A stretch of 22,152 bases of DNA from an uncultured Bacilli bacterium (GCA_910589335.1 CAJUTW010000023.1:1-22152), one strand, 5' to 3'. Numbered from the stretch's first letter, positions 1 through 6,985 are shown. Numbers and translations: made by a program. The notes: generated from the letters alone by a model not told the origin.

Positions 1-478
1 GTCTATCTACTAATAAACCTAATTTTTTTATCAGCACTTCACTTGCTCCTGGTATTGCTTTAGCATGAATATATCCACCAAAGTGATATTTATTTCGTAA
101 TAGAGAAATTGCATCAATTATTAAATTCATAGTATAATCAGGACTTTTAATAATTCCTGATGAGATGAAAAGACCTTCAATATAATTTCTTCGATAAAAG
201 TTCATTGTAATAGAGCAAATTTCTAAAGATGTAAAAGTAGCTCTTTTAATATTATTAGTTCTTCTATTTAAACAATATTTACAATCATATATACAACAAT
301 TTGTTAAAAGTATTTTAAGTAATGATATACACCTTCCATCAGCAGAAAAAGAATGACATATTCCTGCAACAGCAGTGTTACCAATTCCATTACTTTTTCT
401 ATTACTACCACTAGAAGAACAAGATGCATCATATTTTGCACTATCAGCTAAAATAGTTAGTTTTTCTTTCAAATCCAT
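1..478 (-). CDS. Putative DNA repair/modification radical SAM protein (N-terminal part, cut by window edge)
   Basis: About 159 codons are visible, beginning at the ATG at 476-478; the C-terminus lies beyond base 1. The fragment carries the radical-SAM cluster motif C-x3-C-x2-C (C62, C66, C69, sequence CIYDCKYC), which holds the 4Fe-4S cluster used to split S-adenosylmethionine. The preceding segment with AKYDASCSSSG and the GICHSF stretch fits the family annotated as putative DNA modification/repair radical SAM proteins, usually encoded beside a small partner protein; a partner would lie left of this window. The start is supported by a GGTGAT Shine-Dalgarno just upstream. The promoter carries a LexA-type box (see 503-516), which fits a DNA-damage role. 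The radical-SAM call is firm; the exact substrate is unknown. Confidence 0.8.
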   Translation of the reverse strand, partial: MDLKEKLTILADSAKYDASCSSSGSNRKSNGIGNTAVAGICHSFSADGRCISLLKILLTNCCIYDCKYCLNRRTNNIKRATFTSLEICSITMNFYRRNYIEGLFISSGIIKSPDYTMNLIIDAISLLRNKYHFGGYIHAKAIPGASEVLIKKLGLLVDR

Positions 479-493
479 GATATCACCATTTTT

Positions 494-522
494 ATTATAT
501 TACGAACATTTGTTCTTGTAAA
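494..522 (-). promoter_or_regulatory. Sigma-A promoter of the radical SAM gene
   Basis: On the minus strand, TTTACA (517-522) is followed by a 17-nt spacer and TATAAT (494-499). The -10 is a perfect consensus and the -35 matches five of six positions. The predicted start of transcription is near 487, giving a leader of about 10 nt before the ATG at 478. The LexA-type box fills the spacer. Confidence 0.8.
503..516. promoter_or_regulatory. LexA (SOS) operator
   Basis: CGAACATTTGTTCT contains the perfect dyad GAAC-N4-GTTC, the core of the Gram-positive LexA box (B. subtilis consensus CGAACRNRYGTTYC). It sits between the -35 and -10 of the radical SAM promoter, the ideal place for a repressor to block RNA polymerase. 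The site is seen directly; regulation by LexA is inferred, since lexA is not in the window. Confidence 0.82.
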
Positions 523-530
523 GAGCTAAA

Positions 531-558
531 TTAAAAGAATAATACATTAATATTATTC
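531..558 (-). terminator. Rho-independent terminator after the FAD oxidoreductase gene
   Basis: Read on the minus strand, GAATAATA / TATTATTC form an 8-bp stem around a 6-nt loop, followed by TTTTAATTT. It lies 15 nt beyond the stop of the oxidoreductase gene and separates it from the LexA-controlled promoter. Confidence 0.6.
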
Positions 559-572
559 TTCAAATAATTATT

Positions 573-1898
573 CTAATTATCTAAAATAATATTAGCAGCT
601 TCTATTCCAGATACAACAGCACCTTCCATTGTAGAATACCATTTTTGTCTAGTGTAATCTCCAGCTAAATAAAGCCCCTTTATAGATGTTTTTGCCTCTG
701 GTCGAAAATGATCATTATTAAAAGAAAAATCATAAAATTTATCTATATGTCGAACAACTCGGTAATCTAAAATCTTTTTTTCTATAGACAAACCTATCTT
801 TAAAAATTCTTCTTTTACAAGATTTAATAACTCTTTATCAGATAATTTTTTAAATTTTTCACAGCTTACAAGTATTACTGAAACTCTTCCCTTTGATTTT
901 TTAAAAGTTGAACGAGACTCTTCTGTAAAACTAGCAATCATCGTTGTTGGTGTAAAAGTTGTTCTATCTTTTGGCATCAAAGCCTCACTTAACTCTATTT
1001 GCACAGTTATTTCACTAATAGTTGGAATTTTTTGAAATTCTTCAAGATTATTATGGTTTGTATTTTTACAAATTATTTTAAAGTTATTTATATCAGTAGC
1101 TAAAATTACACTTTTTGAAAATATTTTTTGATTATTTACAACTACTCCTATAACTCTATTATCTTCTATAATCAAATTTTGAACAGAACTTAAAGTTTTT
1201 ATTACTCCACCTTGTTTTTCAATTTCTAAAGCAAGTGGTTTAATAAAAGCATCACTCATCCCCATCTTATAAGCTCCTATTGTCATTTTTGGAAAACGAA
1301 AAATAGAAGGATAAAAAAGCCCAAAAAATAATTTAGCTGAATATTTATCAATTGGTAAGAAAAAAATACCCGTACTCAAAGACGTTGCGATATATTTAAT
1401 CACATTTTCTTCTATATTATGCTTTTTAGCATAACTTAAAACACTATATTTATCTAAACTTTTTGGTCTCATTGTATAATCTTTCATTCCTATTAAAAAT
1501 AATTTTATCAATGAAAATTTATCTTTTACTGATAAAATCTCTTTATTACCTAATATATCTTTTATAAAAGTAAATGGTGCATAAAATGGTGCTATACCTA
1601 AAACTAAGCTTTTATCTTTAGAAATTTTTATTTCTGCTTCATCTTCCCACATAATAATATCATCTAGTTTTATACCAATTTCTTTTAATAGTTTTGGAAA
1701 ATCTTTATAAAAACCAATTTGTCTATGAAAACCAGATTCTATTTCCATTCCCTTATCAATAAAAGATGAAGTTCTTCCACCTAAAATAGAGTCCTTTTCT
1801 AATAAAAGAACTCTTTTGTTATCTTTTGTTAACTTATATGTAGCAGTTAACCCTGCTAAACCACCACCAACTACTATAACATCATAATTTTTATCCAT
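573..1898 (-). CDS. FAD-dependent oxidoreductase (phytoene desaturase / amine oxidase superfamily)
   Basis: A 441-residue flavoprotein. The N-terminus has the Rossmann dinucleotide fold (VIVVGGGLAG, residues 7-16), the acidic residue ending strand 2 (E34, binds the FAD ribose) and the downstream GGR motif (40-42). The C-terminus has the closing FAD motif, LAGD (411-414) with the following MEGAVVSG helix. This layout is typical of phytoene desaturases, protoporphyrinogen oxidases and related amine oxidases. The substrate cannot be read from the sequence and no carotenoid, haem or squalene genes are nearby. The ATG is preceded by AGAGGG at a 6-nt spacing. The gene starts 52 nt after folD and may share its transcript; a terminator follows it. 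Confidence 0.8.
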   Translation of the reverse strand: MDKNYDVIVVGGGLAGLTATYKLTKDNKRVLLLEKDSILGGRTSSFIDKGMEIESGFHRQIGFYKDFPKLLKEIGIKLDDIIMWEDEAEIKISKDKSLVLGIAPFYAPFTFIKDILGNKEILSVKDKFSLIKLFLIGMKDYTMRPKSLDKYSVLSYAKKHNIEENVIKYIATSLSTGIFFLPIDKYSAKLFFGLFYPSIFRFPKMTIGAYKMGMSDAFIKPLALEIEKQGGVIKTLSSVQNLIIEDNRVIGVVVNNQKIFSKSVILATDINNFKIICKNTNHNNLEEFQKIPTISEITVQIELSEALMPKDRTTFTPTTMIASFTEESRSTFKKSKGRVSVILVSCEKFKKLSDKELLNLVKEEFLKIGLSIEKKILDYRVVRHIDKFYDFSFNNDHFRPEAKTSIKGLYLAGDYTRQKWYSTMEGAVVSGIEAANIILDN

Positions 1899-1950
1899 AA
1901 TTTTCCCTCTATATTTATTATGGATTAATATTAATTTTATATGTATTAAA

Positions 1951-2838
1951 CTAATTATTACTAATTCTTTTTAAAACATTATCTAAAACTAAATCAATAT
2001 CTTTATAAATTGTTTTATAAGAATTATATGCAAGCATACATATCGTCATTGGACCTATACCATTTATAGCAGGAGTAATCAAAGAAACTTTATTAATTAC
2101 ATCATTGTATTTAACATCTCCTACAATCTTCCCATTTATATTTTTATGAACTCCACAATCTATAACAATTGCATCCTCCATAAAAAAATCGCTATCAAAA
2201 TATTCTTCTTTATTAATTGCTATTATCACAATGTCACATTTTTTAGTAATATCCTTTAAATTTTCAGTTTTAGAGTGACACATTATAACCGTAGCATCAT
2301 CCTTTAATAATAATTTTGCCACTGGCTTACCTATAATATTACTTCTATTTACAACTGCAACAAGTTTACCTTTTAAAGAAATATTATATGCTCTTAATAA
2401 AAATTCTATCCCTAATGCAGTGCATGGAACAAAACCTCTATTACATGAATCCAAAAGTCCTAATGAAGTACTAGTTAGACCATCAATATCTTTTTCTACT
2501 AAAATACTATCTAATATTAGTCTTTCATCTTTTAGCAAATATTTAGGCAAAGGCAATTGAATCATAATCCCATGAACTAAAGGATCATTATTTAATTTTT
2601 TAATAAAATCAATCAATTCAAAAGAAGTAATTTTCTCAAAATGAACACTAAAAAAATCAATTTTAGTCTTTTCTTTAAATGTTTTCTTTTTTATATTTAC
2701 ATATTTTTTACTAGCAAAATCATCCCCAATTGAAATATCAACTATTTTAGGATGTTTATCAGTTTTATTTACAAATTCTCTTAATTCTTCATAAAAAATT
2801 TCACTTATAACTTTACCATTCATTTCTCTGTCATTCAT
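1951..2838 (-). CDS. folD: FolD: methylenetetrahydrofolate dehydrogenase / cyclohydrolase
   Basis: 295 residues, normal FolD length. The enzyme interconverts methylene-, methenyl- and formyl-tetrahydrofolate in the cytoplasm, supplying one-carbon units for purines and Met-tRNA formylation. Visible landmarks are the active-site Y46-x3-K50, QLPLP (94-98), KDIDG (116-120), PCT (138-140), the NADP-binding segment NRSNIIGKP (164-172), and IGPMT (261-265) near the end. The protein is divergent: the usual GRS is NRS and the usual PGGVGPMT is INGIGPMT, but the Tyr/Lys pair is intact, so activity is likely. The start is set by GAGGT 7 nt upstream of the ATG. It follows yolD by 47 nt. Confidence 0.9.
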   Translation of the reverse strand: MNDREMNGKVISEIFYEELREFVNKTDKHPKIVDISIGDDFASKKYVNIKKKTFKEKTKIDFFSVHFEKITSFELIDFIKKLNNDPLVHGIMIQLPLPKYLLKDERLILDSILVEKDIDGLTSTSLGLLDSCNRGFVPCTALGIEFLLRAYNISLKGKLVAVVNRSNIIGKPVAKLLLKDDATVIMCHSKTENLKDITKKCDIVIIAINKEEYFDSDFFMEDAIVIDCGVHKNINGKIVGDVKYNDVINKVSLITPAINGIGPMTICMLAYNSYKTIYKDIDLVLDNVLKRISNN

Positions 2839-2856
2839 ATTTACTACCTCAGTACA

Positions 2857-2865
2857 AGTATATCA
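2857..2865 (-). promoter_or_regulatory. Possible extended -10 promoter of folD
   Basis: TGATATACT on the minus strand is an extended -10 (TG-N-TATACT). No good -35 precedes it. Transcription would start near 2850, at the very edge of the Shine-Dalgarno, so the leader would be extremely short. Tentative; folD could instead be read through from yolD. Confidence 0.35.
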
Positions 2866-2885
2866 TATAAAATTATTTTATTAAA

Positions 2886-3287
2886 TTAAATTTTTATATC
2901 TATAATATTATCAATATCAATTTCTTCATTATTTATAAGAATTATCTTTTTATTTATTTTATCAATTCTTTTAACTATTTCACTAACAGTTTTATATTCT
3001 CCTCCTTTTTTTAATTTATCTTTTTCATAAAAAACAATAGTAACTTTAATATTTTTTTCTATATTACTATCTACTTCCAATAATTTTCTATTAATAATTT
3101 CTTTTTTATTTTCATCAAGTATAATTTTCTCATCAGTAACTCTAGCTATTTCTTTTACGACTTCAGCATATCCTGACAAAGCTTGAAACGGTGCAAATTG
3201 AGCTGCTCTATCATTATTTGACATATAAGGATATTTCTTAGATTTTTTATAGACTCTACTTATTATATCTTCATAATTATTCATCAA
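2886..3287 (-). CDS. yolD: YolD-like protein
   Basis: 133 residues. The segment SNNDRAAQFAPFQALSGYAE (about residues 23-42) is the hallmark of the YolD-like family. These small proteins are nearly always encoded next to a UvrX-type Y-family DNA polymerase, as here: the uvrX stop codon TGA (3284-3286) overlaps the first codons. Their biochemical role is not established; a role as polymerase accessory is inferred from linkage. The likely start is TTG at 3285-3287, 9 nt after a perfect AGGAGG (3297-3302); the alternative is the adjacent in-frame ATG at 3282-3284 with a 12-nt spacing. Translational coupling with uvrX is likely. Confidence 0.85.
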   Translation of the reverse strand: MMNNYEDIISRVYKKSKKYPYMSNNDRAAQFAPFQALSGYAEVVKEIARVTDEKIILDENKKEIINRKLLEVDSNIEKNIKVTIVFYEKDKLKKGGEYKTVSEIVKRIDKINKKIILINNEEIDIDNIIDIKI

Positions 3288-4741
3288 CTCTTATGTCCTC
3301 CTATTTGATTATTTCTCTCAATAGTTGTTGCTCCTTCTTCTAAATTCATTCCTTTTAAAACCAAATTTTTCCCATATTTTTCCCTCAAAGAAAGTAAAAC
3401 TTTTTGTAGTTTTTTTTCTTCTTTCTCTGACTCAATTAATTTATCATCAAAAAATAAATTAAGTTGTTCTAATTTATTTAAATTATAAGTATCTTCATCT
3501 ATAAGATTATGAAAAGAAATAGTAATTTTTCTAACTAAATAATTTTTATTTATTATTTCATTAAAAAGATTTACCCCTTCTTTTAAAATAATCTTAAACG
3601 ATGATGTAAATTGAATTCTTTTACTACTATGACTTGGTTTTGGAATTATTCTTCCATAAGAATCTTTCAGAGTATCATTTAAATTATCAATACCACTACT
3701 TCTATCATAAGAAATATTTATTGTAATCAAATTAGTTAATAAATTTCTTTTAACTAAATCCAATACTAATAAATCAATCATTTCTTTTAAAATTAATTTA
3801 GCTTTATCATATTTATAAGGAATATGTAAAACTTGTCCTGAACTCAAACTATTACTTTTTGATTTATAATTTTTTATATCTTTCATAGTACATGATTCCA
3901 CTCCCCAAGCATGATCAATTAAAATCTCAGCATTAATACCAAATAAATTATAAAGTAATTCTTCATTTAAAATTGAACATCTTGCTACATCACCCATTGT
4001 TAAAATATTAATCTTTTTTAAACTATTCTGATATCCTTTTCCTATTCTCCAAAAATCAGTTAAAGGTAAATGATTCCACAACTTTTTTCGATATTCTAGC
4101 TCTGTTAACTCAGCAATTCTAACACCAAATTCATTAGGTTTTTCATGTTTAGCAATTATATCCATCGCAACTTTTGCTAAATAAAGATTTGTTCCAATTC
4201 CTGCAGTAGCAGTTATAGAAGTATTTTCATAAACATCTTTCATAATTTTTGTAACTAACTCTTTAGGAGAACATTTATAACATTTTAAATAATTAGTAAT
4301 ATCACAAAAAATTTCATCAATTGAATAAACATGTATATCTTGAAAAGATAAATATTTTAAATAAATATTATATATTTTTGCACTATATTCTATATATTTA
4401 CTCATTCTTGGAGTAGCAATAATATAATCAAGTTTTAAATATTTATTTTTAACTAATTCATTTTTATCAAATGACTTTCCGATAAAACTTCTATTTCCGA
4501 TATTTATTTTTCTAAGTTTATTTATTTCATCAACTTTTTGTACAACTTCAAATAATCTAGCTCTACTAGGAATACCATATTCTTTTAATGGTGGAGTAAC
4601 AGCTAAACATACCGTTTTTAAAGTCCGACTTTTATCCGCTACAACAAGATTTGTAACTAAAGGATCTAACCCTCTTTCAACACATTCTACTGAAGCATAA
4701 AAACTTTTTAAATCAATACAAACATAAACCCTTTTTTCCAA
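3284..4741 (-). CDS. uvrX: Y-family DNA polymerase, UvrX/ImuB-like translesion enzyme
   Basis: About 485 residues. A translesion polymerase that copies damaged templates with low fidelity. From the TTG start: first catalytic aspartate in CIDLKSFYASVE (D10), an LFEVV segment, the catalytic YSIDE motif (139-143), a GIGTN/LAK region, helix-hairpin-helix, then the little-finger domain. QLNLF (426-430) matches the beta-clamp-binding consensus. The ending GATTIERNNQIGGHK is typical of UvrX-type enzymes. The frame is open to 4786, but the Shine-Dalgarno AGGGGG (4751-4756) lies 9 nt before TTG at 4739-4741. The ATG at 4748-4750 directly abuts the G-run, and upstream codons overlap the promoter. Overlaps yolD. 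No LexA dyad is seen upstream, unusual for this family. Confidence 0.9.
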   Translation of the reverse strand: MEKRVYVCIDLKSFYASVECVERGLDPLVTNLVVADKSRTLKTVCLAVTPPLKEYGIPSRARLFEVVQKVDEINKLRKINIGNRSFIGKSFDKNELVKNKYLKLDYIIATPRMSKYIEYSAKIYNIYLKYLSFQDIHVYSIDEIFCDITNYLKCYKCSPKELVTKIMKDVYENTSITATAGIGTNLYLAKVAMDIIAKHEKPNEFGVRIAELTELEYRKKLWNHLPLTDFWRIGKGYQNSLKKINILTMGDVARCSILNEELLYNLFGINAEILIDHAWGVESCTMKDIKNYKSKSNSLSSGQVLHIPYKYDKAKLILKEMIDLLVLDLVKRNLLTNLITINISYDRSSGIDNLNDTLKDSYGRIIPKPSHSSKRIQFTSSFKIILKEGVNLFNEIINKNYLVRKITISFHNLIDEDTYNLNKLEQLNLFFDDKLIESEKEEKKLQKVLLSLREKYGKNLVLKGMNLEEGATTIERNNQIGGHKS

Positions 4742-4758
4742 AGAAAACATCCCCCTAA

Positions 4759-4786
4759 AGTATAAAAAAATAATAGTAAATTTCAA
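4759..4786 (-). promoter_or_regulatory. Promoter of uvrX-yolD
   Basis: TTGAAA (4781-4786), 16-nt spacer, TATACT (4759-4764) on the minus strand. The predicted start of transcription (about 4752-4754) falls inside the G-rich Shine-Dalgarno, so the leader would be very short or absent. Confidence 0.55.
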
Positions 4787-4861
4787 TTATTACTATTATC
4801 TGCACTTTTTAATTATTAATACTTAAGAAATACTTTAATAAAAAAATCATTAATTATTATT

Positions 4862-4892
4862 AGAAAAGAAAAAAACAATCTCTAAATTGTTT
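4862..4892 (-). terminator. Rho-independent terminator after the GNAT gene
   Basis: On the minus strand AAACAAT (4886-4892) and ATTGTTT (4873-4879) form a 7-bp stem with a 6-nt loop, followed by TTTTCTTTT. The rest of the 4787-5004 gap shows only AT-rich sequence and the uvrX promoter. Confidence 0.55.
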
Positions 4893-5004
4893 CTATTTAA
4901 TAAAATAATTTATCCATAATAACATTTTTATATCAACATATTAAATTAATACCTGTTTAAAAAAAGTTCTTATTTTGTTTTAACAAATTTAATCCCCAAA
5001 ATAA

Positions 5005-5535
5005 TTAGTCTATTTTAAATTCTCTAAGAGAATAATTATAATATCCTCTACACCCAGTCGTTATCAATTTAAAATTATGCCTTTCATAGATTTCATTTAA
5101 TTTTTGATTTGTACTTAAACAATCTAATCTTAAAAAATCCTTATTATTTACTTTAGCAATATCTTTACATATTTCAAATATAATATTACCAAGCTTTTTA
5201 TTTCCAACACTTGTAATCAATTTATATATATAATAAGCTTTTGTCTTATTATCATTCCAATATCTACTATCAGTTGATAACTCAAAACCTGCAATTATTT
5301 TATTATTCTTTTCTAATATAAAATAATTCCCTTTACTAATAACTTCTTCAAATTCACTTTTTGAATGATGTTCTAAATATCTACTCCATTGTTTTATTTC
5401 ATTTTCTCTAAACCATTGCATTCTTTTTAAAAAAACAGTCAATATTTTATCAATTTCATTACAATTTGCTTTCCTTAAATTTATATTTTGCATCTGAAGC
5501 ATCTTTTTACATTCTTTACTAAGAGTATAATTCAT
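5005..5535 (-). CDS. GNAT-family N-acetyltransferase
   Basis: 176 residues with the layout of a Gcn5-related acetyltransferase, which moves acetyl from acetyl-CoA to an amine. The N-terminal half has NLRKANCNEIDKI (strand 1, helix 1) and FILEKNNKIIAGFEL (strands 2-4). The CoA pyrophosphate loop is degenerate (GNKKLGN, about residues 111-117, in place of the usual Q/R-x2-G-x-G/A). RLDCLSTNQKLNEIYERHNF (about 138-157) is the classical motif B with N and Y in place. The ATG follows AGGTGG by 4 nt. Substrate unknown. It lies 30 nt downstream of an unknown gene and may share its transcript. Confidence 0.72.
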   Translation of the reverse strand: MNYTLSKECKKMLQMQNINLRKANCNEIDKILTVFLKRMQWFRENEIKQWSRYLEHHSKSEFEEVISKGNYFILEKNNKIIAGFELSTDSRYWNDNKTKAYYIYKLITSVGNKKLGNIIFEICKDIAKVNNKDFLRLDCLSTNQKLNEIYERHNFKLITTGCRGYYNYSLREFKID

Positions 5536-5565
5536 TTTACCACCTAAAACTTTTTATTCTAAATT

Positions 5566-6108
5566 TTATTTATTATAATGTTTTAATTTTTTAACCCATT
5601 TAGGATCATATACTTCTTGATTTAATTCATCATTATTACAAAGTTGATTAAAAATACCACACAAATGACTTTTCATTGAATCTAAAGCAACAAAAAAATC
5701 TGAATCTGGATCTTTAATTTGATCTTTATCATCACAGTCAAGGCTTTGCCAACTACCACCCCATTTACCTGTTATTCGAATATCATCATAAGATTTTTCT
5801 ATTCTAATTTTTGCAAACCAAAAATTTTGATTATTATCATCTTTATAATTCACAGCTGCTTTAATACAATAACTACCGTTTTTTCTTTTAATAATAACGC
5901 CTTCAATTTGATTTGTCTCAAAATAATAAAAACTATCTTCTGTTTCATAATTTTGTTCAACAAAAATTTCTTCACATTTCTCATCTGTACTTATTAAAAA
6001 AATTTTATCTCCAAAAATCGCAGTAGGATTATTTTTTTCTTGAAATTGATAAATCTTTTGTGAAATATCTAAGATTTCATATGCTTCTTTTTTTACTTTC
6101 TTTTCCAT
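5566..6108 (-). CDS. Hypothetical protein (about 180 aa)
   Basis: I do not recognise a family. The protein is soluble and rich in charged and aromatic residues, with no signal peptide or membrane segment. An N-terminal helix (EAYEILDISQKIYQFQEK) is followed by strand-like stretches, a GKWGGSWQSLDCDD segment in the middle, and a C-terminal part with DPDSDFFVALDSMKSHLCG and YDPKWVKKLKHYN. Four cysteines are present. The frame opens at an ATG at 6118-6120, but GGAG lies within its first codons and is 6 nt from the second ATG at 6106-6108, so the shorter start is preferred. It precedes the GNAT gene by 30 nt. Confidence 0.6.
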   Translation of the reverse strand: MEKKVKKEAYEILDISQKIYQFQEKNNPTAIFGDKIFLISTDEKCEEIFVEQNYETEDSFYYFETNQIEGVIIKRKNGSYCIKAAVNYKDDNNQNFWFAKIRIEKSYDDIRITGKWGGSWQSLDCDDKDQIKDPDSDFFVALDSMKSHLCGIFNQLCNNDELNQEVYDPKWVKKLKHYNK

Positions 6109-6204
6109 ATTTTTCTCCATTTAATTTCAAATAATTTTAAAAAGTTGAATATAATATTTCTTATAGGAGACAACATTAACTTTTTCTATTCCTCGTCTAT
6201 TTAA

Positions 6205-6452
6205 TTATTTTTTTAATTGTTTTGTAAATTTCTTATCATAATCACAAGTTTTAGATATCACTTCATAAGATGCTCTTCTCTATAAGCTTTTCTTTCTTCT
6301 GCTATATCCATATGAAGAATTTCATCCAGATGATCTAATTCATGTGATAAAACTGTAGCTTCAAAATAACTTTCATCATTTAAATAAACTTCTTGAGAAA
6401 TTTGTCTTAAAAATTCTTCATCATCTAAAATTGTTTTTCTTTTTATTTCCAT
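6205..6452 (-). pseudogene. Peptide deformylase remnant (internal deletion plus frameshift)
   Basis: The start MEIKRKTILDDEEFLRQIS resembles the N-terminus of peptide deformylase (removal of the N-terminal formyl group from new proteins), and ATVLSHELDHLDEILHMD carries the metal-binding HExxH-type motif of its C-terminal end. The two are joined directly: about 100 residues with the conserved GxGLAA and EGCLS motifs are missing. The frame then stops at LMK (stop at 6258-6260). One extra base after the EEH codons would restore YEVISKTCDYDKKFTKQLKK, ending at 6205, which is the expected continuation of the family. An internal deletion and a one-base loss explain everything. ATG at 6450-6452, preceded by GAGAGTGAT. 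Confidence 0.7.
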
Positions 6453-6539
6453 TTTTATCACTCTCATATTACTACTCTTTTGAGTTATATACATTAAATA
6501 TGAATTATCATTAAATATATTTTTGCTTTTTTTCTATAA

Positions 6540-6646
6540 GTTTTGTAAAATAACAAAAATTATTTATAAATTACTCTGTTCCCTATGGTGCGTGAGTAAA
6601 CCACGTTTGGAAATTCGCATTCAGGTTAATTTCTATAACCATTGTA
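6540..6646 (-). other. Possible structured small RNA (unidentified)
   Basis: This 285-nt gap between the deformylase remnant and the toxin gene has no plausible gene, but is less AT-rich than its surroundings and can fold. On the minus strand an extended -10 TGTTACAAT (-10 at 6641-6646) with TTGACT (6666-6671, long 19-nt spacer) could start a transcript near 6634. It can form nested pairs: AAATTA/TAATTT, then TTTCC/GGGAA, then CGTG/CACG around GTTTACT. I could not match it to tmRNA, SRP RNA, RNase P, 6S or a known riboswitch. Confidence 0.3.
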
Positions 6647-6688
6647 ACATAACTCTTGAAAAAAAAGTCAATTTTTTTACAAGTTTGC

Positions 6689-6717
6689 TTGTCTTAATGT
6701 TACAGTTATTATATAAT
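6689..6717 (+). promoter_or_regulatory. Promoter of the small toxin-like peptide gene
   Basis: TTGTCT (6689-6694), 17-nt spacer, TATAAT (6712-6717, perfect). Transcription should start near 6724, giving a leader of about 57 nt before the ATG at 6781. Confidence 0.75.
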
Positions 6718-6746
6718 CCTAATAGGAACATTTGATGTGAGTGTCG

Positions 6747-6775
6747 TCCTCCAATCTTGAAAAAGAAGGGAGGGA
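6747..6775 (+). promoter_or_regulatory. Shine-Dalgarno-masking hairpin in the toxin mRNA leader
   Basis: CCTCC (6749-6753 region) can pair with GGAGG of the strong Shine-Dalgarno GGGAGGG (6768-6774), and TCTT with AAGA closes the inner stem around a short loop. The ribosome site would be hidden in the full-length mRNA, as in several type I toxin mRNAs (Fst, Hok). The complementarity is seen directly; the effect is inferred. Confidence 0.55.
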
Positions 6776-6780
6776 TAAAA

Positions 6781-6873
6781 ATGAAGAAAAGAACTTTTAT
6801 TATAAAAGTCCTTCGATACATTGCTATCATTTTATTACTCCTTACCTTATTGGTAATAGCAATAAAAATATGA
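6781..6873 (+). CDS. Small membrane peptide, candidate type I toxin (30 aa)
   Basis: A 30-codon gene with ATG at 6781 and TGA at 6871-6873, preceded at 6-nt spacing by GGGAGGG, one of the strongest Shine-Dalgarno sequences in the window. The peptide has a basic N-terminus (K2, K3, R4, K9, R12) and one hydrophobic segment (about 13-28, YIAIILLLLTLLVIAI), then K29 and I30. This is the usual build of type I toxins, which insert into the inner membrane. It has its own promoter and terminator, and a convergent antisense RNA covers its 3' end, as in TxpA/RatA and BsrG/SR4 of B. subtilis. I do not recognise the peptide as a member of those named families. Alternatives: a leader peptide or a regulatory membrane peptide. 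Confidence 0.72.
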   Translation: MKKRTFIIKVLRYIAIILLLLTLLVIAIKI

Positions 6874-6900
6874 CACTCTTTCATCTCTGATTGAGTGTCA
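6858..6900 (-). terminator. Terminator of the antisense RNA
   Basis: TGACACTC (6893-6900 read on the minus strand) and GAGTGTCA (6871-6878) form a perfect 8-bp stem with a 14-nt loop, followed on the minus strand by TATTTTTATT. The hairpin overlaps the toxin stop codon. Confidence 0.65.
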
Positions 6901-6979
6901 AACCTAATTTTATTAGAGGCGACATTCACTTGCAAGATCGAATGTTCCTCTTTTTTTATTTTATGCAAGTTTCCTTGAC
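6860..6979 (-). ncRNA. Candidate antisense antitoxin RNA (about 120 nt)
   Basis: Bounded by a near-consensus minus-strand promoter (7014-6986, start near 6979) and a hairpin with U-run (6900-6858). The RNA would be fully complementary to the last few codons and the whole 3' untranslated region of the toxin mRNA (about 100 nt of overlap), including the toxin terminator. No open frame with a ribosome site is seen in it. It also carries GACACTC, complementary to GAGTGTC in the toxin mRNA leader (6739-6745), so it might touch both ends of the message. Promoter and terminator are read from sequence; the antitoxin role is inferred. Confidence 0.68.
6915..6960 (+). terminator. Terminator of the toxin mRNA
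   Basis: AGAGG (6915-6919) pairs with CCTCT (6947-6951), and GACATTC (6921-6927) with GAATGTT (6940-6946), around a 12-nt loop. TTTTTTATTTTAT follows. A strong rho-independent terminator 42 nt past the toxin stop codon. Confidence 0.8.
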
Positions 6980-6985
6980 ATATTC

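Noticed and set aside
5719..5997. Open frame of 92 codons on the plus strand
   Set aside because: Lies wholly opposite the 5566-6108 gene, has low-complexity Ile/Phe/Thr content and no ribosome site.
6523..6735. Open frame of 70 codons on the plus strand
   Set aside because: No Shine-Dalgarno; it covers the structured gap and the toxin promoter and has no recognisable protein features.
6870..6900. Hairpin read as the toxin mRNA terminator
   Set aside because: No T-run follows on the plus strand; the T-run is on the minus strand and a much better plus-strand terminator lies at 6915-6960.
6633..6968. Open frame of 111 codons on the minus strand
   Set aside because: Runs antisense through the toxin gene, both terminators and the antisense RNA; no ribosome site at its start. 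It is a by-product of the toxin locus.
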